From Actinoallomurus bryophytorum (GTDB taxonomy: Bacteria > Actinomycetota > Actinomycetes > Streptosporangiales > Streptosporangiaceae): DNA of 64,000 nt. Positions 31,888 through 40,429 of this stretch are shown here, piece by piece. The position numbers were made by a program, and so were the translations under genes. Numbering within the stretch: the stretch's first letter is position 1; each line of letters begins with the position of its first letter. The stretch lies in contig NZ_VFOZ01000001.1 in assembly GCF_006716425.1 (NCBI RefSeq), positions 5,332,001 through 5,396,000 on the forward strand, in the 5' to 3' direction. The notes below the pieces were generated by a model. That model did not search any database. It was not told the origin of the DNA and saw nothing but the letters and a program-made list of their open reading frames with translations.

Positions 31888-33090
31888 TCAGGTGGGGCGC
31901 GCGTCGGACGGCGTCAGGCGCGCCCGCCGCGTCTCCAGGAAGGTTCGTTCGGTGTCGTTCGTGGCCAGGGCGATCGCCTCGTCGTAGGCGGCGACGGCAT
32001 CGGCGGTACGGCCGAGGCGGATGAGCAGGTCCGCGCGGGTGGCGGGCAGCAGGTGGTAGCCCGGCAGGTCCAGCTCATCGACGATGGCCAGCGCCGGCGC
32101 CGGTCCGTGTACCTCGGCGACGGCGACCGCGCGGTTGAGCGCCACGATCGGGGACGGGGTGTGCCGCAACAACTGGTCGTAGAGCGCCAGCACCTGCGCC
32201 CAGTCGGTGGCCGGCCCGTCCGTGTGCACGGCGTTGATCGCGGCCTGCAACTGGTACGGCCCCGGTCGGTCGCGGCGCAGGCACCGCCGTACCAGCTCAT
32301 GCCCTTGCGCGATCAGTTCCCGGTCCCACAGCGACCGGTCCTGCTCCGGGAGCACCACGAGTTCCCCCGATGGCCCCACCCGCGCGGGCCGCCGGGCTTC
32401 GGTGAGCAGGAGCAGGGCCAGCAGCCCGAGCACCTCCGGCTCGTCGGGCATCAGCTCGGCGAGCGCCCGCGCCAGGCGTACGGCCTCCCGGCACAGGTCC
32501 GTCCGCAGCAGCTCGCCCGACGTGGACGTGTATCCCTCGTTGAAGATCAGGTAGAGCACGGTGAGCACCGGTGTCAGCCGATCGGGGAGCTCGGCGGCGT
32601 CGGGCACCCGGTAGGGGATACCGGCGTCGCGGATCTTCTTCTTCGCCCGGACGATCCGCTGGGATACGGTCGCCTCCGGCACCAGGTAGGCCCGCGCGAT
32701 CTCCGTCACCTCCAGCCCGCCGAGCAGGCGCAGGGTGAGCGCGGTCTGCGCGAGCGGCGACAGCGCCGGATGGCAGCAGGTGAAGATCATGCGGAGCTGG
32801 TCGTCGCGCACGGGTCCTACCTCCTGCGGCTCGTCGGGTTGCTGCAGCAGCAGGGCCTGCGCGTGGCGGGCCTGGCGGGTGGATTCGCGGCGCAGGCGGT
32901 CGATCGCCCGGTTGCGGGCGGTGGTCACGATCCATGCACCGGGATTGGGCGGCGTCTCGTCCCATTTCTGGAGGGCCACCGCGAACGCGTCCTGTACGGC
33001 CTCCTCGGCGAGCCCGATGTCACCGAGGAGACGCGTCAGCGTGGCCACGCACCGGCCGTACTCGGTCCGGTAGACGCCGTCCAGATCCAT
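31888..33090 (-). CDS. ECF42-type RNA polymerase sigma factor with C-terminal extension
   Basis: A 400-residue ECF sigma factor of the ECF42 group. Sigma region 2 spans about residues 8-75 ([37 protein letters not shown]), and region 4 about 110-160 ([33 protein letters not shown]). A long C-terminal TPR-like domain follows (about 190-395; [50 protein letters not shown]), the hallmark of the group, thought to replace an anti-sigma factor. The DGPF partner gene lies just upstream (6-bp gap), as in most ECF42 loci. Confidence 0.92.
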   Translation of the reverse strand: MDLDGVYRTEYGRCVATLTRLLGDIGLAEEAVQDAFAVALQKWDETPPNPGAWIVTTARNRAIDRLRRESTRQARHAQALLLQQPDEPQEVGPVRDDQLRMIFTCCHPALSPLAQTALTLRLLGGLEVTEIARAYLVPEATVSQRIVRAKKKIRDAGIPYRVPDAAELPDRLTPVLTVLYLIFNEGYTSTSGELLRTDLCREAVRLARALAELMPDEPEVLGLLALLLLTEARRPARVGPSGELVVLPEQDRSLWDRELIAQGHELVRRCLRRDRPGPYQLQAAINAVHTDGPATDWAQVLALYDQLLRHTPSPIVALNRAVAVAEVHGPAPALAIVDELDLPGYHLLPATRADLLIRLGRTADAVAAYDEAIALATNDTERTFLETRRARLTPSDARPT

Positions 33091-33096
33091 CCGTGC

Positions 33097-33447
33097 TCAT
33101 TCCCCTTCGTCGTCGAACGGGCGTACCTCGATCGGGGACCCGCAGGCCAGTGCGCATTTGTCGGCCCAGGCCAGCGCCTGGTCCAGGTCCTCGCACCGGA
33201 TCACCCAGAACCCGCCGAGCTGCTCCTTCGTCTCGGCGAACGGGCCGTCGGTCATCGTGGTCGTCCCGTCGCCGGGGCGGACGACCGTGGTGGCGGAGGA
33301 GGGCAGCAGGCCGCCGCCGAACACCCACGAACCGGCGGCCCGTATCTCGTCGTTGACCTTGGTCGTACGGCCCCGCTGCGCCCGATCCGCCTCGGCCGGC
33401 CACGGCGCGCTTTCGTCGTACTGGACGGCGAGCAGGTACTGCTTCAT
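33097..33447 (-). CDS. YciI/DGPF-domain protein, ECF42 partner
   Basis: A 116-residue YCII-related protein of the DGPF family, named for a conserved motif that is intact here (MTDGPFAETKEQLGGFWVI, about residues 65-83). The opening MKQYLLAVQYDES and the later LAWADKCALACGSPIEVRP complete the family pattern. DGPF genes co-occur with ECF42 sigma factors and are thought to be their targets or to feed back on them. The next gene downstream is the sigma factor, 6 bp away. Biochemical activity is unknown. Confidence 0.9.
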   Translation of the reverse strand: MKQYLLAVQYDESAPWPAEADRAQRGRTTKVNDEIRAAGSWVFGGGLLPSSATTVVRPGDGTTTMTDGPFAETKEQLGGFWVIRCEDLDQALAWADKCALACGSPIEVRPFDDEGE

Positions 33448-33463
33448 GGCGAACTCCCTGGGG

Positions 33464-33895
33464 TCAGGCGGACAGGCGGCGGGTGATGGCCGGGATGACG
33501 ATCGCGGCGGCGAGCAGATGCGTTGACATGAGCAGCATCTTGGTGGCTCCGGCTGCGTCCGCGGCCAGGTCGGGTATCAGTGACAGCGCGGTGAGGGTGA
33601 TCGTGGTGCGGACGAAGACGGTGCGCGGGCGGTGGACCGTACGGGCCAGGATCAGGGCCAGGGCCAGGCCGACCGTGGAGAAGATGACGGTCAGTACGGC
33701 GAACCCGGACACCGGGATCGGCCCGCCGCCGACGACCAGGCTGATCCCCGCGGCCTTACCCACCGCGGCCAGGGTCGCGGTCGCCGCGGCGGCGAGGGCC
33801 GCCGCGGTCAGGCCACCGGCGATCAGCGACTTGGCAGGGGCGGCGGTGGCGGTGGCGGTCGTCGTGGTGGCGGTCGGGGTGGTGGTGACGGACAT
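33464..33895 (-). CDS. DUF6069-type four-helix membrane protein
   Basis: A 143-residue membrane protein with a Thr/Ala-rich cytosolic N-terminus (residues 1-22). Four hydrophobic segments follow, at about 25-48, 60-85, 95-115 and 118-138. The segment with PVSGFAVLTVIFSTVGLALAL and the RTVFVRTTITLTALSLIPDL motif match the DUF6069 group, small membrane proteins often found near ECF42/DGPF genes. It is the first gene of the operon DUF6069-DGPF-sigma. Function unknown. Confidence 0.75.
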   Translation of the reverse strand: MSVTTTPTATTTTATATAAPAKSLIAGGLTAAALAAAATATLAAVGKAAGISLVVGGGPIPVSGFAVLTVIFSTVGLALALILARTVHRPRTVFVRTTITLTALSLIPDLAADAAGATKMLLMSTHLLAAAIVIPAITRRLSA

Positions 33896-34078
33896 GGTGA
33901 GCCTCCGGTGAGCGGCGACCGGCCCGTTGCCGGCCTCTCACCTTGGCTACGAACGGACCCGGCCCCATTCGACACCACCACGAAAAAAATCAGAAGACGT
34001 ACGCGCCCCGACCGGGTCCGAGGCGACAAGACCTCCGGCATCACCCCCGTGATCCCCGAGCCGTCACATGAGCGATCC

Positions 34079-34453
34079 TCAGCAGTACACGTGCACCATG
34101 GTGGCCAGGTTGGTGTTGTCCAGCGTCCGCTGCGTCCACGGCGCGGTGTAGTCCCATGTGCCATTCTGGTAGTAAACAGAGAATCCATTGCCGTTGGCGA
34201 TGGTGTAATCGTAATAGTCGTGGATCGGGTTGTCGCCGCAGTGTTCCACGTTCCACCAGGGGTTGGCCACGCTGGCCCTGAGCCTCAGACAGGCGCGCCC
34301 AGCGTCACAGCCATAAGAAAAGTACATGGGGCGGGCGGGAGACGCCATGGGCGCCTTGACCGCCGACGCGGCCTGGGCGGGGACCGCGAACAATCCGATC
34401 GTGGAAGCGACCACGGTGGCGCAGGTAAGAGCTTTTCCGAGGCGATTGTGCAT
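34079..34453 (-). CDS. Small secreted protein, Tyr/Trp-rich with four cysteines
   Basis: A 124-residue exported protein. The N-terminus is a Sec signal peptide: MHNRLGKAL, hydrophobic TCATVVASTIGLFAV, cleavage near AQA-AS at about residues 27-29. The mature part (about 95 residues) has four cysteines (YGC, RAC, EHC and the C-terminal VYC), so two disulphides are likely. It also has many aromatic residues and the segment NGFSVYYQNGTWDYTAPWTQR. Similar small secreted actinomycete proteins lack assigned function. GGAGGG stands ten bases before the ATG. It is a single gene. Confidence 0.72.
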   Translation of the reverse strand: MHNRLGKALTCATVVASTIGLFAVPAQAASAVKAPMASPARPMYFSYGCDAGRACLRLRASVANPWWNVEHCGDNPIHDYYDYTIANGNGFSVYYQNGTWDYTAPWTQRTLDNTNLATMVHVYC

Positions 34454-34783
34454 GCCGGTGATTCCCTCCGGTTGTGGGCGTGACAAACCGCGCACGGTTG
34501 TGCGGGATTTGCCGTGCGAGCCCTTGTTTCGCCCGGACGTTACCGCGTGGCCGAGACCGCGATCGAACCCTACGGAGAATTTCGAAACGTCCCAGTGCCG
34601 GAGCGGCGGGTAACGAAAGCCTTTGTGCCCGACATGGGTGGGAGGTCGCGAATCGCGACCATTTCACGGATCGAATAACACCGGCTGCCCGGTGGCCGAG
34701 ACGGGCAAAGGGCGCCACGAGGCGCCGGCCGCGTCATCCCCCTCGTGGTGCTGGAGCGGGTCGTGCCCGTACGCTGATCCGCC
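34454..34783. other. Intergenic region, 330 bp
   Basis: Divergent gap between the secreted protein gene (minus) and the alpha/beta hydrolase gene (plus). It contains only short low-complexity GC segments and a CGCACGGTTGTGCG dyad near 34490-34503. No open frame in it has coding character and no RNA gene was recognised. Confidence 0.5.
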
Positions 34784-35710
34784 ATGGACGAACAGGATGT
34801 TCTGGGCGCGGACTACGAGTCGATCCGCCTGACCTTCGAGGACGACGCCGAAGGCGAGGTCGTGGCGACGCTGGTGCGGCGGCGCGCGCCGGGGCGCAAG
34901 GCCGTGCTGTACGTCCACGGCTTCGTCGACTACTTCTTCCAGGCCCACCTCGCCGACTTCTACGTCGAACGCGGATACAGCTTCTACGCGCTCGACCTGC
35001 GCAAGTACGGCCGTTCGCTGCTGCCGCACCAGACCCCGAACTTCGCGCGCAGCATGTCGGACTACTTCCCGGAGATCGACGAGGCGGTGCGCCTCATCCG
35101 CGAGGAGAACGACGTACTGCTCCTCAACGGGCACTCGACCGGCGGTCTGATCGCGGCTCTGTGGGCGGACCGGGTCAAGGGCCAGGGACTGGTCGACGGG
35201 CTGTTCCTCAACAGCCCGTTCCTGGAGCTGAACGTCCCGGCGCCCGTGCGTGCGCTCGTCGGGCCGCTCGTACGCGCCGCGGCCAAGGTACGTCCGACCA
35301 TGGTGTTCCCCACCGGGGTGTCGGAGTCGTACGTGCGGAGCATCCACCGCGACCATGACGGCGAGTGGGACTTCGACCTGGCCTGGAAGCCGGCGAGAGG
35401 GTTCCCGGTACGCCTGGGCTGGCTGTCGGCGGTCATGCGGGCACACCGGCAGACGCACACCGGGCTGGCGATCGACGTGCCCGTCCTGGTGATGGCCTCG
35501 GCCCGTACCGCACGGGGCAAGAACGGCGACGTGAACGGCGCCGACGTCGTACTCGACGTCGACGACATCGCACGGTGGTCGACGCGGCTGGGTCCCCACG
35601 TGACCTGCGTGCGCGTCGACGGTGGCCTGCACGACCTGGCGCTGTCCGCGGAGCCGGTACGGAAGAAGTTCTTCACGGAGCTGGACCGCTGGATGACGGC
35701 CTACATGTGA
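34784..35710 (+). CDS. Alpha/beta hydrolase, serine type
   Basis: A 308-residue alpha/beta hydrolase of the lysophospholipase/monoacylglycerol lipase-like (hydrolase_4) group. The oxyanion strand AVLYVHGFVDYFFQ lies near residues 41-54, the nucleophile elbow LLNGHSTGG near 113-121 (Ser in GHSTG), and the late HD pair GGLHDLALSAEP near 283-294, giving the catalytic His. The acidic member is probably the Asp in VLDVDDIARW. It acts on an unknown ester. Convergent with the HTH-UTRA regulator, one base apart, with no terminator between them. Confidence 0.87.
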   Translation: MDEQDVLGADYESIRLTFEDDAEGEVVATLVRRRAPGRKAVLYVHGFVDYFFQAHLADFYVERGYSFYALDLRKYGRSLLPHQTPNFARSMSDYFPEIDEAVRLIREENDVLLLNGHSTGGLIAALWADRVKGQGLVDGLFLNSPFLELNVPAPVRALVGPLVRAAAKVRPTMVFPTGVSESYVRSIHRDHDGEWDFDLAWKPARGFPVRLGWLSAVMRAHRQTHTGLAIDVPVLVMASARTARGKNGDVNGADVVLDVDDIARWSTRLGPHVTCVRVDGGLHDLALSAEPVRKKFFTELDRWMTAYM

Positions 35711-35711
35711 G

Positions 35712-36506
35712 TCAGAACTCTCGTGGTCCGGCCGCCTGGCTGACGGTGAAGATGTGCCGGCTCGCGGCGCAGACCGACTCCGACATGTGCACGGGGGTGT
35801 CGTCGCCGGAGTAGGAGGCCCGCAGCACCTGAACGGCCCACTCGCCCGGCTCGAGCTCGAGGGCGTCGGTCTCCGAACGCGTGGCCGGCCGGGCCACCAG
35901 GGTCTCCTCGGCATGTCCGAACGTGTGACCCAGGCTTTCCAGGCACTCCTGCATCGAGGGCTTGATCAGCTCCTGCCGCTCGACGCAGGTGCCGGCGAAC
36001 AGGTCGGCGCGAAAGTAGGACGTGACCAGGCGTACGGGCACCTCGTCCGCGAAGATCATGCGCCGGCGGACCACGACCTCGTCGCCGGTCTGGATGCGCA
36101 GGCACGTCGCGACGTGCTCGCTGGACGGCTCGGCGCCGACGTAGAGCATGCGGATGCCGGGGCGCAGGCCCTGTCTCTCGGCCGCGGTGACCGGCCCGTT
36201 CATGCTGGTCGCGCTGGGCAGCGCGCGGTGCACGATGACCTGCGGTCTCGGCTCGGCCGGTGACTGCGGAGCGCGGGACGCCGGCCCCTTGCGCATCTGG
36301 GAGATGCGCCCGGGGGACACGCCCAGGACGTTGGCGATCTCTTCGAGCCGGTGGCCGGTCTCGCGGGCCTCGGCGATCGCCTGGCGCCGCATCCGGGCCG
36401 CCTCCTCGACCAGGCTCTGTTGCTCGGTCATGGCCCGGCCCAGCGCGCAGGCGCGCTCGATCGGGTCGGCGATCGTGGCGATCTCATGGAGGGTATTGAG
36501 GTTCAC
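35712..36506 (-). CDS. HTH-UTRA transcriptional regulator
   Basis: A 264-residue regulator with an N-terminal helix-turn-helix (AARMRRQAIAEARETGHRLE then EIANVLGVSPGRISQMRKG, about residues 38-75) and a C-terminal UTRA ligand domain (about 110-255; CLRIQTGDEVVVRRRMIFAD, VRLVTSYFRADL, LEPGEWAVQVLRASY). The usual GntR wing is replaced by a short sigma-like HTH, a common actinomycete combination. The GTG at 36506 is preferred, with GGAG ten bases upstream; an ATG at 36563 lacks a ribosome site. Divergent from an ATP-binding protein gene. Confidence 0.85.
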   Translation of the reverse strand: MNLNTLHEIATIADPIERACALGRAMTEQQSLVEEAARMRRQAIAEARETGHRLEEIANVLGVSPGRISQMRKGPASRAPQSPAEPRPQVIVHRALPSATSMNGPVTAAERQGLRPGIRMLYVGAEPSSEHVATCLRIQTGDEVVVRRRMIFADEVPVRLVTSYFRADLFAGTCVERQELIKPSMQECLESLGHTFGHAEETLVARPATRSETDALELEPGEWAVQVLRASYSGDDTPVHMSESVCAASRHIFTVSQAAGPREF

Positions 36507-36571
36507 TGCGTCGGCACTCCGATGTTCGAGACGAACTCGACCCCCTGTTGCATGGTCACACATTGTGGTCG

Positions 36572-36586
36572 TATGCTCACAGCATA
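36572..36586. promoter_or_regulatory. Inverted repeat in the UTRA/HATPase promoter
   Basis: TATGCT-CAC-AGCATA, a perfect 6-bp dyad within the 125-bp divergent gap. This is the size and symmetry expected for a GntR/UTRA-type operator, and is presumably bound by the adjacent regulator. Confidence 0.5.
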
Positions 36587-36631
36587 GTTGCTTTATGCCC
36601 CCTAAAGCCGCCCCCGAGAGGGTTTACAGCC

Positions 36632-37087
36632 ATGCGCGAAACAGCGTTCGGCCATGCCGATGGTCGTGATATAGGCGAAACAGGCCACCGTGACCGGACT
36701 ACGCCCGCCCGTGGGCCCGCCGGCGGGTCCGTGCTCGGCTCGATCACTCTTCCGCGTCGCGCCGCCGAGGTCGCGTCGGCGCGCAGGTTCGTGGCCAAGA
36801 CGCTGGGCGACCGTCCCGAGACCGCCACCGCACTGCTGCTGACCAGCGAGGCGGTCACCAACTCCGTGATCCACACCGACGGCCCGACCGTCACGGTCGT
36901 GGTCATCGAGATCCCCACCGGCCTGCGATTAGAGATCACCGACGGCGGCGCGGCCACGGTCCCCACCATTCATGGCGGCTGCGACCTGCGGGAGGACAGG
37001 CGCGGTGTGTTCCTGCTGCGGCAGCTCTCCGCCCGCTGCGGCTTCAATGCCGACGAGAGCGGCCTCACCTACTGGTTCGAGCTGTGA
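36632..37087 (+). CDS. HATPase (anti-sigma-type) ATP-binding protein
   Basis: A 151-residue GHKL-fold protein of the HATPase_c_2 / RsbW-SpoIIAB-like group. LLLTSEAVTNSVIHTDGPTV (about residues 72-91) holds the N-box Glu and Asn; the G1 box is LRLEITDGGAATVP (about 102-115), with the Asp conserved but the following GxG weakened; and DLREDRRGVFLLRQLSARCG supplies the G2-like end. Such proteins are abundant in actinomycetes and may be anti-sigma factors or stand-alone kinases. The divergent UTRA regulator suggests shared control. Confidence 0.83.
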   Translation: MRETAFGHADGRDIGETGHRDRTTPARGPAGGSVLGSITLPRRAAEVASARRFVAKTLGDRPETATALLLTSEAVTNSVIHTDGPTVTVVVIEIPTGLRLEITDGGAATVPTIHGGCDLREDRRGVFLLRQLSARCGFNADESGLTYWFEL

Positions 37088-37215
37088 GGGCAACGCAGGA
37101 CCCGACGATCAGGCGCTACCCACCACCGCTTACGAGCCGGTCTTCGAGTAACGCCGCTGAGACGAACCTGAACGCCGCCCTCCGACCCCGGCCCGCTGGG
37201 GGCGTGCGGGCGGAG

Positions 37216-37249
37216 CCCCCACGTCGGGGGTCCGGGGGTCGCCCCCCGG
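37216..37249. terminator. Tandem GC hairpins between convergent genes
   Basis: Two adjacent hairpins, CCCCC-ACGTC-GGGGG (37216-37230) and GGGGG-TCG-CCCCC (about 37234-37246), lie between the ends of the HATPase and kinase genes. They form a G/C block that probably stops transcription from both sides. Confidence 0.6.
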
Positions 37250-37261
37250 GCGGACACCATG

Positions 37262-38953
37262 TCAGCCGATCGAGGACACGTCGAAGTTGTCGAAGAGCGC
37301 CTGCGTGTTGCCGCCGCTTCCGCCGTTGTCCAACCTGGCCATCAGGCCGACGTTGCCGGCCGGCAGCGGACCGTCCCGGTCGGTCGCCTCCGCGGCGAGG
37401 TCGCCGTTGATCCAGAAGCGCAGGCGGATCTTGCCGCCGTCCTGCTCGCACGCGGCCTGAAGACGGTTCTTCTTCCCCTTGTCGAACCCGGCGGCGGACG
37501 GCTTCCGCGCGAGCTCCGTCGACCCCTTCGCCCCGGCCTCCTTGCGGATCAACGCGCCCTGCCCGTCGGCCCGTACGAGGAAGTCGTAGGAGGAGGACTG
37601 GCTGCCGCTCCCGTTACCGCGGCAGTACACCGCGACCTGGCCGTACGGCGGGCCGGCCTTGACCGTCGCGTCGGTGCTGATCAGGGTGCGGTCCGGCACG
37701 TTTCCCACGATCGGGGCCTTCTGCCACCGCACGGGCGTGATGTCGCCCGCGTCGATGCGGTAGCCACCTTGGGAGTACCCGCTGCCGGAGATCCAGGTCG
37801 ACCCGGACCAGCCGCTGCTGGTGTTGGAGAAGTCGTCGGAGAAGAGCGTGGTGGTCTTGCTCGGCGGGCCGCCAGGGCCGCGCAACAGCAGGAACGCGCT
37901 GACGCCGACGACCAGCACGACGGCGAGTCCGGCGGCGGCGAGCACCGGCGGCCTCCGGAACGCGGCCGGCGGCCCGCCGCCGCGCCGGTCGCGGGCGGGG
38001 CCTGGCGGCAGGGCCTGCGTGGGCGGCGCGTCCGGTGTCGTCCACCGGCCGCTCGGCACGGCCCAGGTGCGGCCGACCGTGTCGGCGGCCTCGGCGGGCT
38101 TCGCGTGGGGCCGTCCGGTGAGCAGGTCGAGCAGTTCCTGCGCGGACGGGCGTTTGGCCGGGTCCTTGTCCAGCGAGCGGGCGACGAGGTCCCGCAGGCC
38201 CTCGTCCAGCCCGTCCAAGGCCGGCTCGCCGTGGGAGATCTGGTAGAGCACGGAGGGCACGGTCGGCCCGTCGAACGCCGCCCGGCCGGTCCCGGCGAAG
38301 GCGACGACGCAGGCCCAGGCGAAGACGTCGGAGGCGGGCGACGCCGTGTCTCCCGAGATCAGCTCGGGCGCCATGTAGGCCGGGGTGCCGATGAACTGCC
38401 CCGTACGCGTCGCGCCGGAGACCGTGTCCAGAGCGCGGGCGATGCCGAAGTCGATCACGCGGGGCCCGACGGATGACAGCAGGACGTTCGCGGGCTTGAG
38501 GTCGCGGTGGATCACCCCGGCGCCGTGGATGGCGGTCAGGGCCGTCGCGACGCCCACGGCCAGATGCTCCAGGTTGGACCCGCGCATCGGCCCGCTGGTG
38601 GTCACGAACTCATCGAGGTCGGCGCCGTCGACGAATTCCGTGACGATGAACAGCGGCTCGCCGTCGAGCTGCGCGTCGAGCACCGGCGCGGTGCAGAACC
38701 TCCGGACCCGCCGGGCCGACTCGACCTCACGACGGAACCGGTCGCGGAACATCTCGTCGTCGGCCAGATCCGGGCTGATCACCTTGACCGCGGCCCGCTC
38801 GCCACCCTCGTTCTCGGCGAGATAGACGATTCCCATTCCGCCACGCCCGAGGCGGCCGACGATCCGGTAGGCCCCGAGCTGCTGCGGATCGCTGGGCCGC
38901 AACGGGCCGATCACGTGATTACCGGTCACAACCGTCCGACCCTCCTGTGTCAA
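37262..38953 (-). CDS. Transmembrane Ser/Thr protein kinase (PknB-like) with a secreted sensor domain
   Basis: A 563-residue receptor-type kinase. Catalytic domain about residues 28-290: GRGGMGIVYLAE loop, AAVKVI lysine, HRDLKPANVLL catalytic loop, IDFGIARA metal-binding segment and YMAPEL. A Pro-rich juxtamembrane linker runs to about 340, followed by one membrane helix (LAAAGLAVVLVVGVSAFLLL, about 345-364). The exported part (about 375-563; LFSDDFSNTSSGW, WQKAPIVGN, FWINGDLAAEATDRDG, NVGLMARLDNGGSGG) looks like a concanavalin/laminin-G-type beta-sandwich, so it may sense glycans or peptidoglycan. All kinase residues seem intact. Confidence 0.9.
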   Translation of the reverse strand: MTQEGRTVVTGNHVIGPLRPSDPQQLGAYRIVGRLGRGGMGIVYLAENEGGERAAVKVISPDLADDEMFRDRFRREVESARRVRRFCTAPVLDAQLDGEPLFIVTEFVDGADLDEFVTTSGPMRGSNLEHLAVGVATALTAIHGAGVIHRDLKPANVLLSSVGPRVIDFGIARALDTVSGATRTGQFIGTPAYMAPELISGDTASPASDVFAWACVVAFAGTGRAAFDGPTVPSVLYQISHGEPALDGLDEGLRDLVARSLDKDPAKRPSAQELLDLLTGRPHAKPAEAADTVGRTWAVPSGRWTTPDAPPTQALPPGPARDRRGGGPPAAFRRPPVLAAAGLAVVLVVGVSAFLLLRGPGGPPSKTTTLFSDDFSNTSSGWSGSTWISGSGYSQGGYRIDAGDITPVRWQKAPIVGNVPDRTLISTDATVKAGPPYGQVAVYCRGNGSGSQSSSYDFLVRADGQGALIRKEAGAKGSTELARKPSAAGFDKGKKNRLQAACEQDGGKIRLRFWINGDLAAEATDRDGPLPAGNVGLMARLDNGGSGGNTQALFDNFDVSSIG

Positions 38954-38998
38954 CGAAGGCTCAGACTAGTGGGACGACCCGCATGGTTCCGTAATTGA

Positions 38999-39391
38999 TC
39001 AACCGATGTCGACCAGCGCCGGGGCGAGGTGTTCCAACTGGTCCACACCGGCGGCGAAATCGGTGCCGATCGGCGGCAGCAGCGTCACGTGATCCGCGCC
39101 CGTGGCGAGATGCTCGGCCACCTTGTCCGCGATCGCGACCGGGTTACCGTGGGCGACGACCGCGTCCACCAGCCGGTCGCTCACCTCGGCGATGTCCTGC
39201 CGGGAGTACCCCAGCCGGGTCAGGGCGGCCGCGTACGACGGCTGCCAGAGGCGGGCCGACACGGTCTCACGCGCGGTCGCCCTGGCCCGTTCGCGGTCGG
39301 TGTCCAGGATGACGGACAGCCCCCTGACCAGCAGCTTGTCCGGGCCGAGCACCTGCCTGGCGTGCGCGGTGAACTCCGGAGGCAGCACGGC
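38999..39391 (-). pseudogene. C-terminal fragment of an LLM-class oxidoreductase
   Basis: The minus frame ending at 38999 gives about 130 residues matching the end of an F420-dependent luciferase-like oxidoreductase: EFTAHARQVLGPDKLLVRGL, ARATARETVSARLW, LTRLGYSRQDIAEVSDRLVD, DKVAEHLATGADHVTLLPP. The first half, with the cofactor-binding barrel strands, is missing. Similarity stops near 39391, where a LysR remnant starts on the plus strand. The layout parallels the SDR/LysR scar at 27 kb. No start codon with a ribosome site is available, so it is presumed dead. Confidence 0.78.
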
Positions 39392-39420
39392 GGGCCAGCG
39401 GGCTGCCGAGCTCCCGCCCG

Positions 39421-39763
39421 GTGCCGGCCGCCTGCTGCGGGTGGCCCACCCCCAGCCTTTCCTCCCGCTCGCCACGGCCGTACTCCGTTCCGCCGGCCAA
39501 GCCGCGGCGCGCACCCTGCACCTGGCCTGGAACGAACCACGCGCCGCTCTGCTGGACCATCGTGTGGACGCGGTGGTGGCACGGCTGCCGTTTCCCACCG
39601 ACCACCTGCACGTCACGGTCCTCTACGAGGTCCCGACCTCACCACGATCCCGCTGGAGGGCGTCGAGCCCTGTCACGTCGTACTGGCCACCCGCGCCGGC
39701 GATCACGGCCGTCTCGTCACGGCCTTCCGCAGGTACGCGCAGGCGCACCTGGGGCGTGTCTGA
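39421..39763 (+). pseudogene. Decayed LysR-family regulator, scar 2
   Basis: The plus strand first reads GRLLRVAHPQPFLPLATAVL, HLAWNEPRAALLDHRVDAVV and ARLPFPTDHLHVTVLYE, the first half of a LysR effector domain without any DNA-binding domain. At about 39629 the sequence jumps, with a frame change, to LTTIPLEGVEPCHVVLATRA and RLVTAFRRYAQAHL, the natural end of the same protein type (TGA near 39763). The middle part (the HRLAGKESVTL region) is deleted. The same subfamily is found decayed at 27.4-27.9 kb, with other parts missing. Confidence 0.78.
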
Positions 39764-39805
39764 CGTGGCCCGTGGTCCTGCGGGATGCCGGCCTAGGGTG
39801 GCGGC

Positions 39806-40291
39806 GTGACGGAGACGAAGGCCACGGGCTACGACGGCCTGTCGTCGTGCCGGGTCCCGGAGGCCGAGCTGCGGACGTTCCTGCTCGACTGCTTTGAGAT
39901 CGCCGAGCGTGAGCTGTTCGTCGGCCATGAAGATCGACTCGTCGAGAAGCTGAAGGACGTCCCGCAGGACCGGGTGTTCGCCGCGTTCTGCACCTACCGG
40001 CAGGTCTCCGGCCACTTCGCGATGGGTTTCGGCGTCGGCATCGAGGGCCGGCTGGCCGACCGGGTCGGCCGCCGGGAGTTCGCCGAACGCTTCGCGGCTC
40101 ACTTCGGCGCGTACGTGCTGTACGGCGACACCGAACCGCCCGGACTGTGGACGGTGATCCTGGCCGACGGCACGCGCCTCCGGGCCGCGATGGACGAGGA
40201 AGACGACCGGTACGTGCTCGACGCGGTCACGGCGCCGGTTCCGGGGCTGCCCGGGGTCCGCGTGAGCGAGGACCTGTGGCGACTTCGATGA
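39806..40291 (+). CDS. Hypothetical protein, 161 residues
   Basis: Not recognised. A GTG at 39806 begins a 161-residue soluble protein with high GC third positions and no membrane segment or signal peptide. Features include ELRTFLLDCFEIAERELFVG near residues 21-40 and a mixed alpha/beta body with VFAAFCTYRQVSGHFAMGFG, which resembles immunity or cystatin-like folds only in general shape. The end, VPGLPGVRVSEDLWRLR, is compact. It lies between the LysR scar and an LRR-like protein gene and could be co-transcribed with the latter 138 bp downstream. Confidence 0.6.
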   Translation: MTETKATGYDGLSSCRVPEAELRTFLLDCFEIAERELFVGHEDRLVEKLKDVPQDRVFAAFCTYRQVSGHFAMGFGVGIEGRLADRVGRREFAERFAAHFGAYVLYGDTEPPGLWTVILADGTRLRAAMDEEDDRYVLDAVTAPVPGLPGVRVSEDLWRLR

Positions 40292-40429
40292 CCGGCCCGG
40301 TCGTTCAGCCCCGTCACAGCAGGCTCTCAAGGCGTGTTCAGTCCCTGCCACGGGCCGAAGGCGGGCCGGCACGTGTCTCGATTGCCGCGTAATGTTCGGT
40401 CGCGGGCGGCCATCACCCATGATGGTGGG

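Noticed and set aside
37185-37250. Possible CRISPR-like or tandem GC repeats after the kinase gene
   Set aside because: Only short overlapping C-runs and G-runs forming terminator-like hairpins; no regular repeat-spacer pattern.
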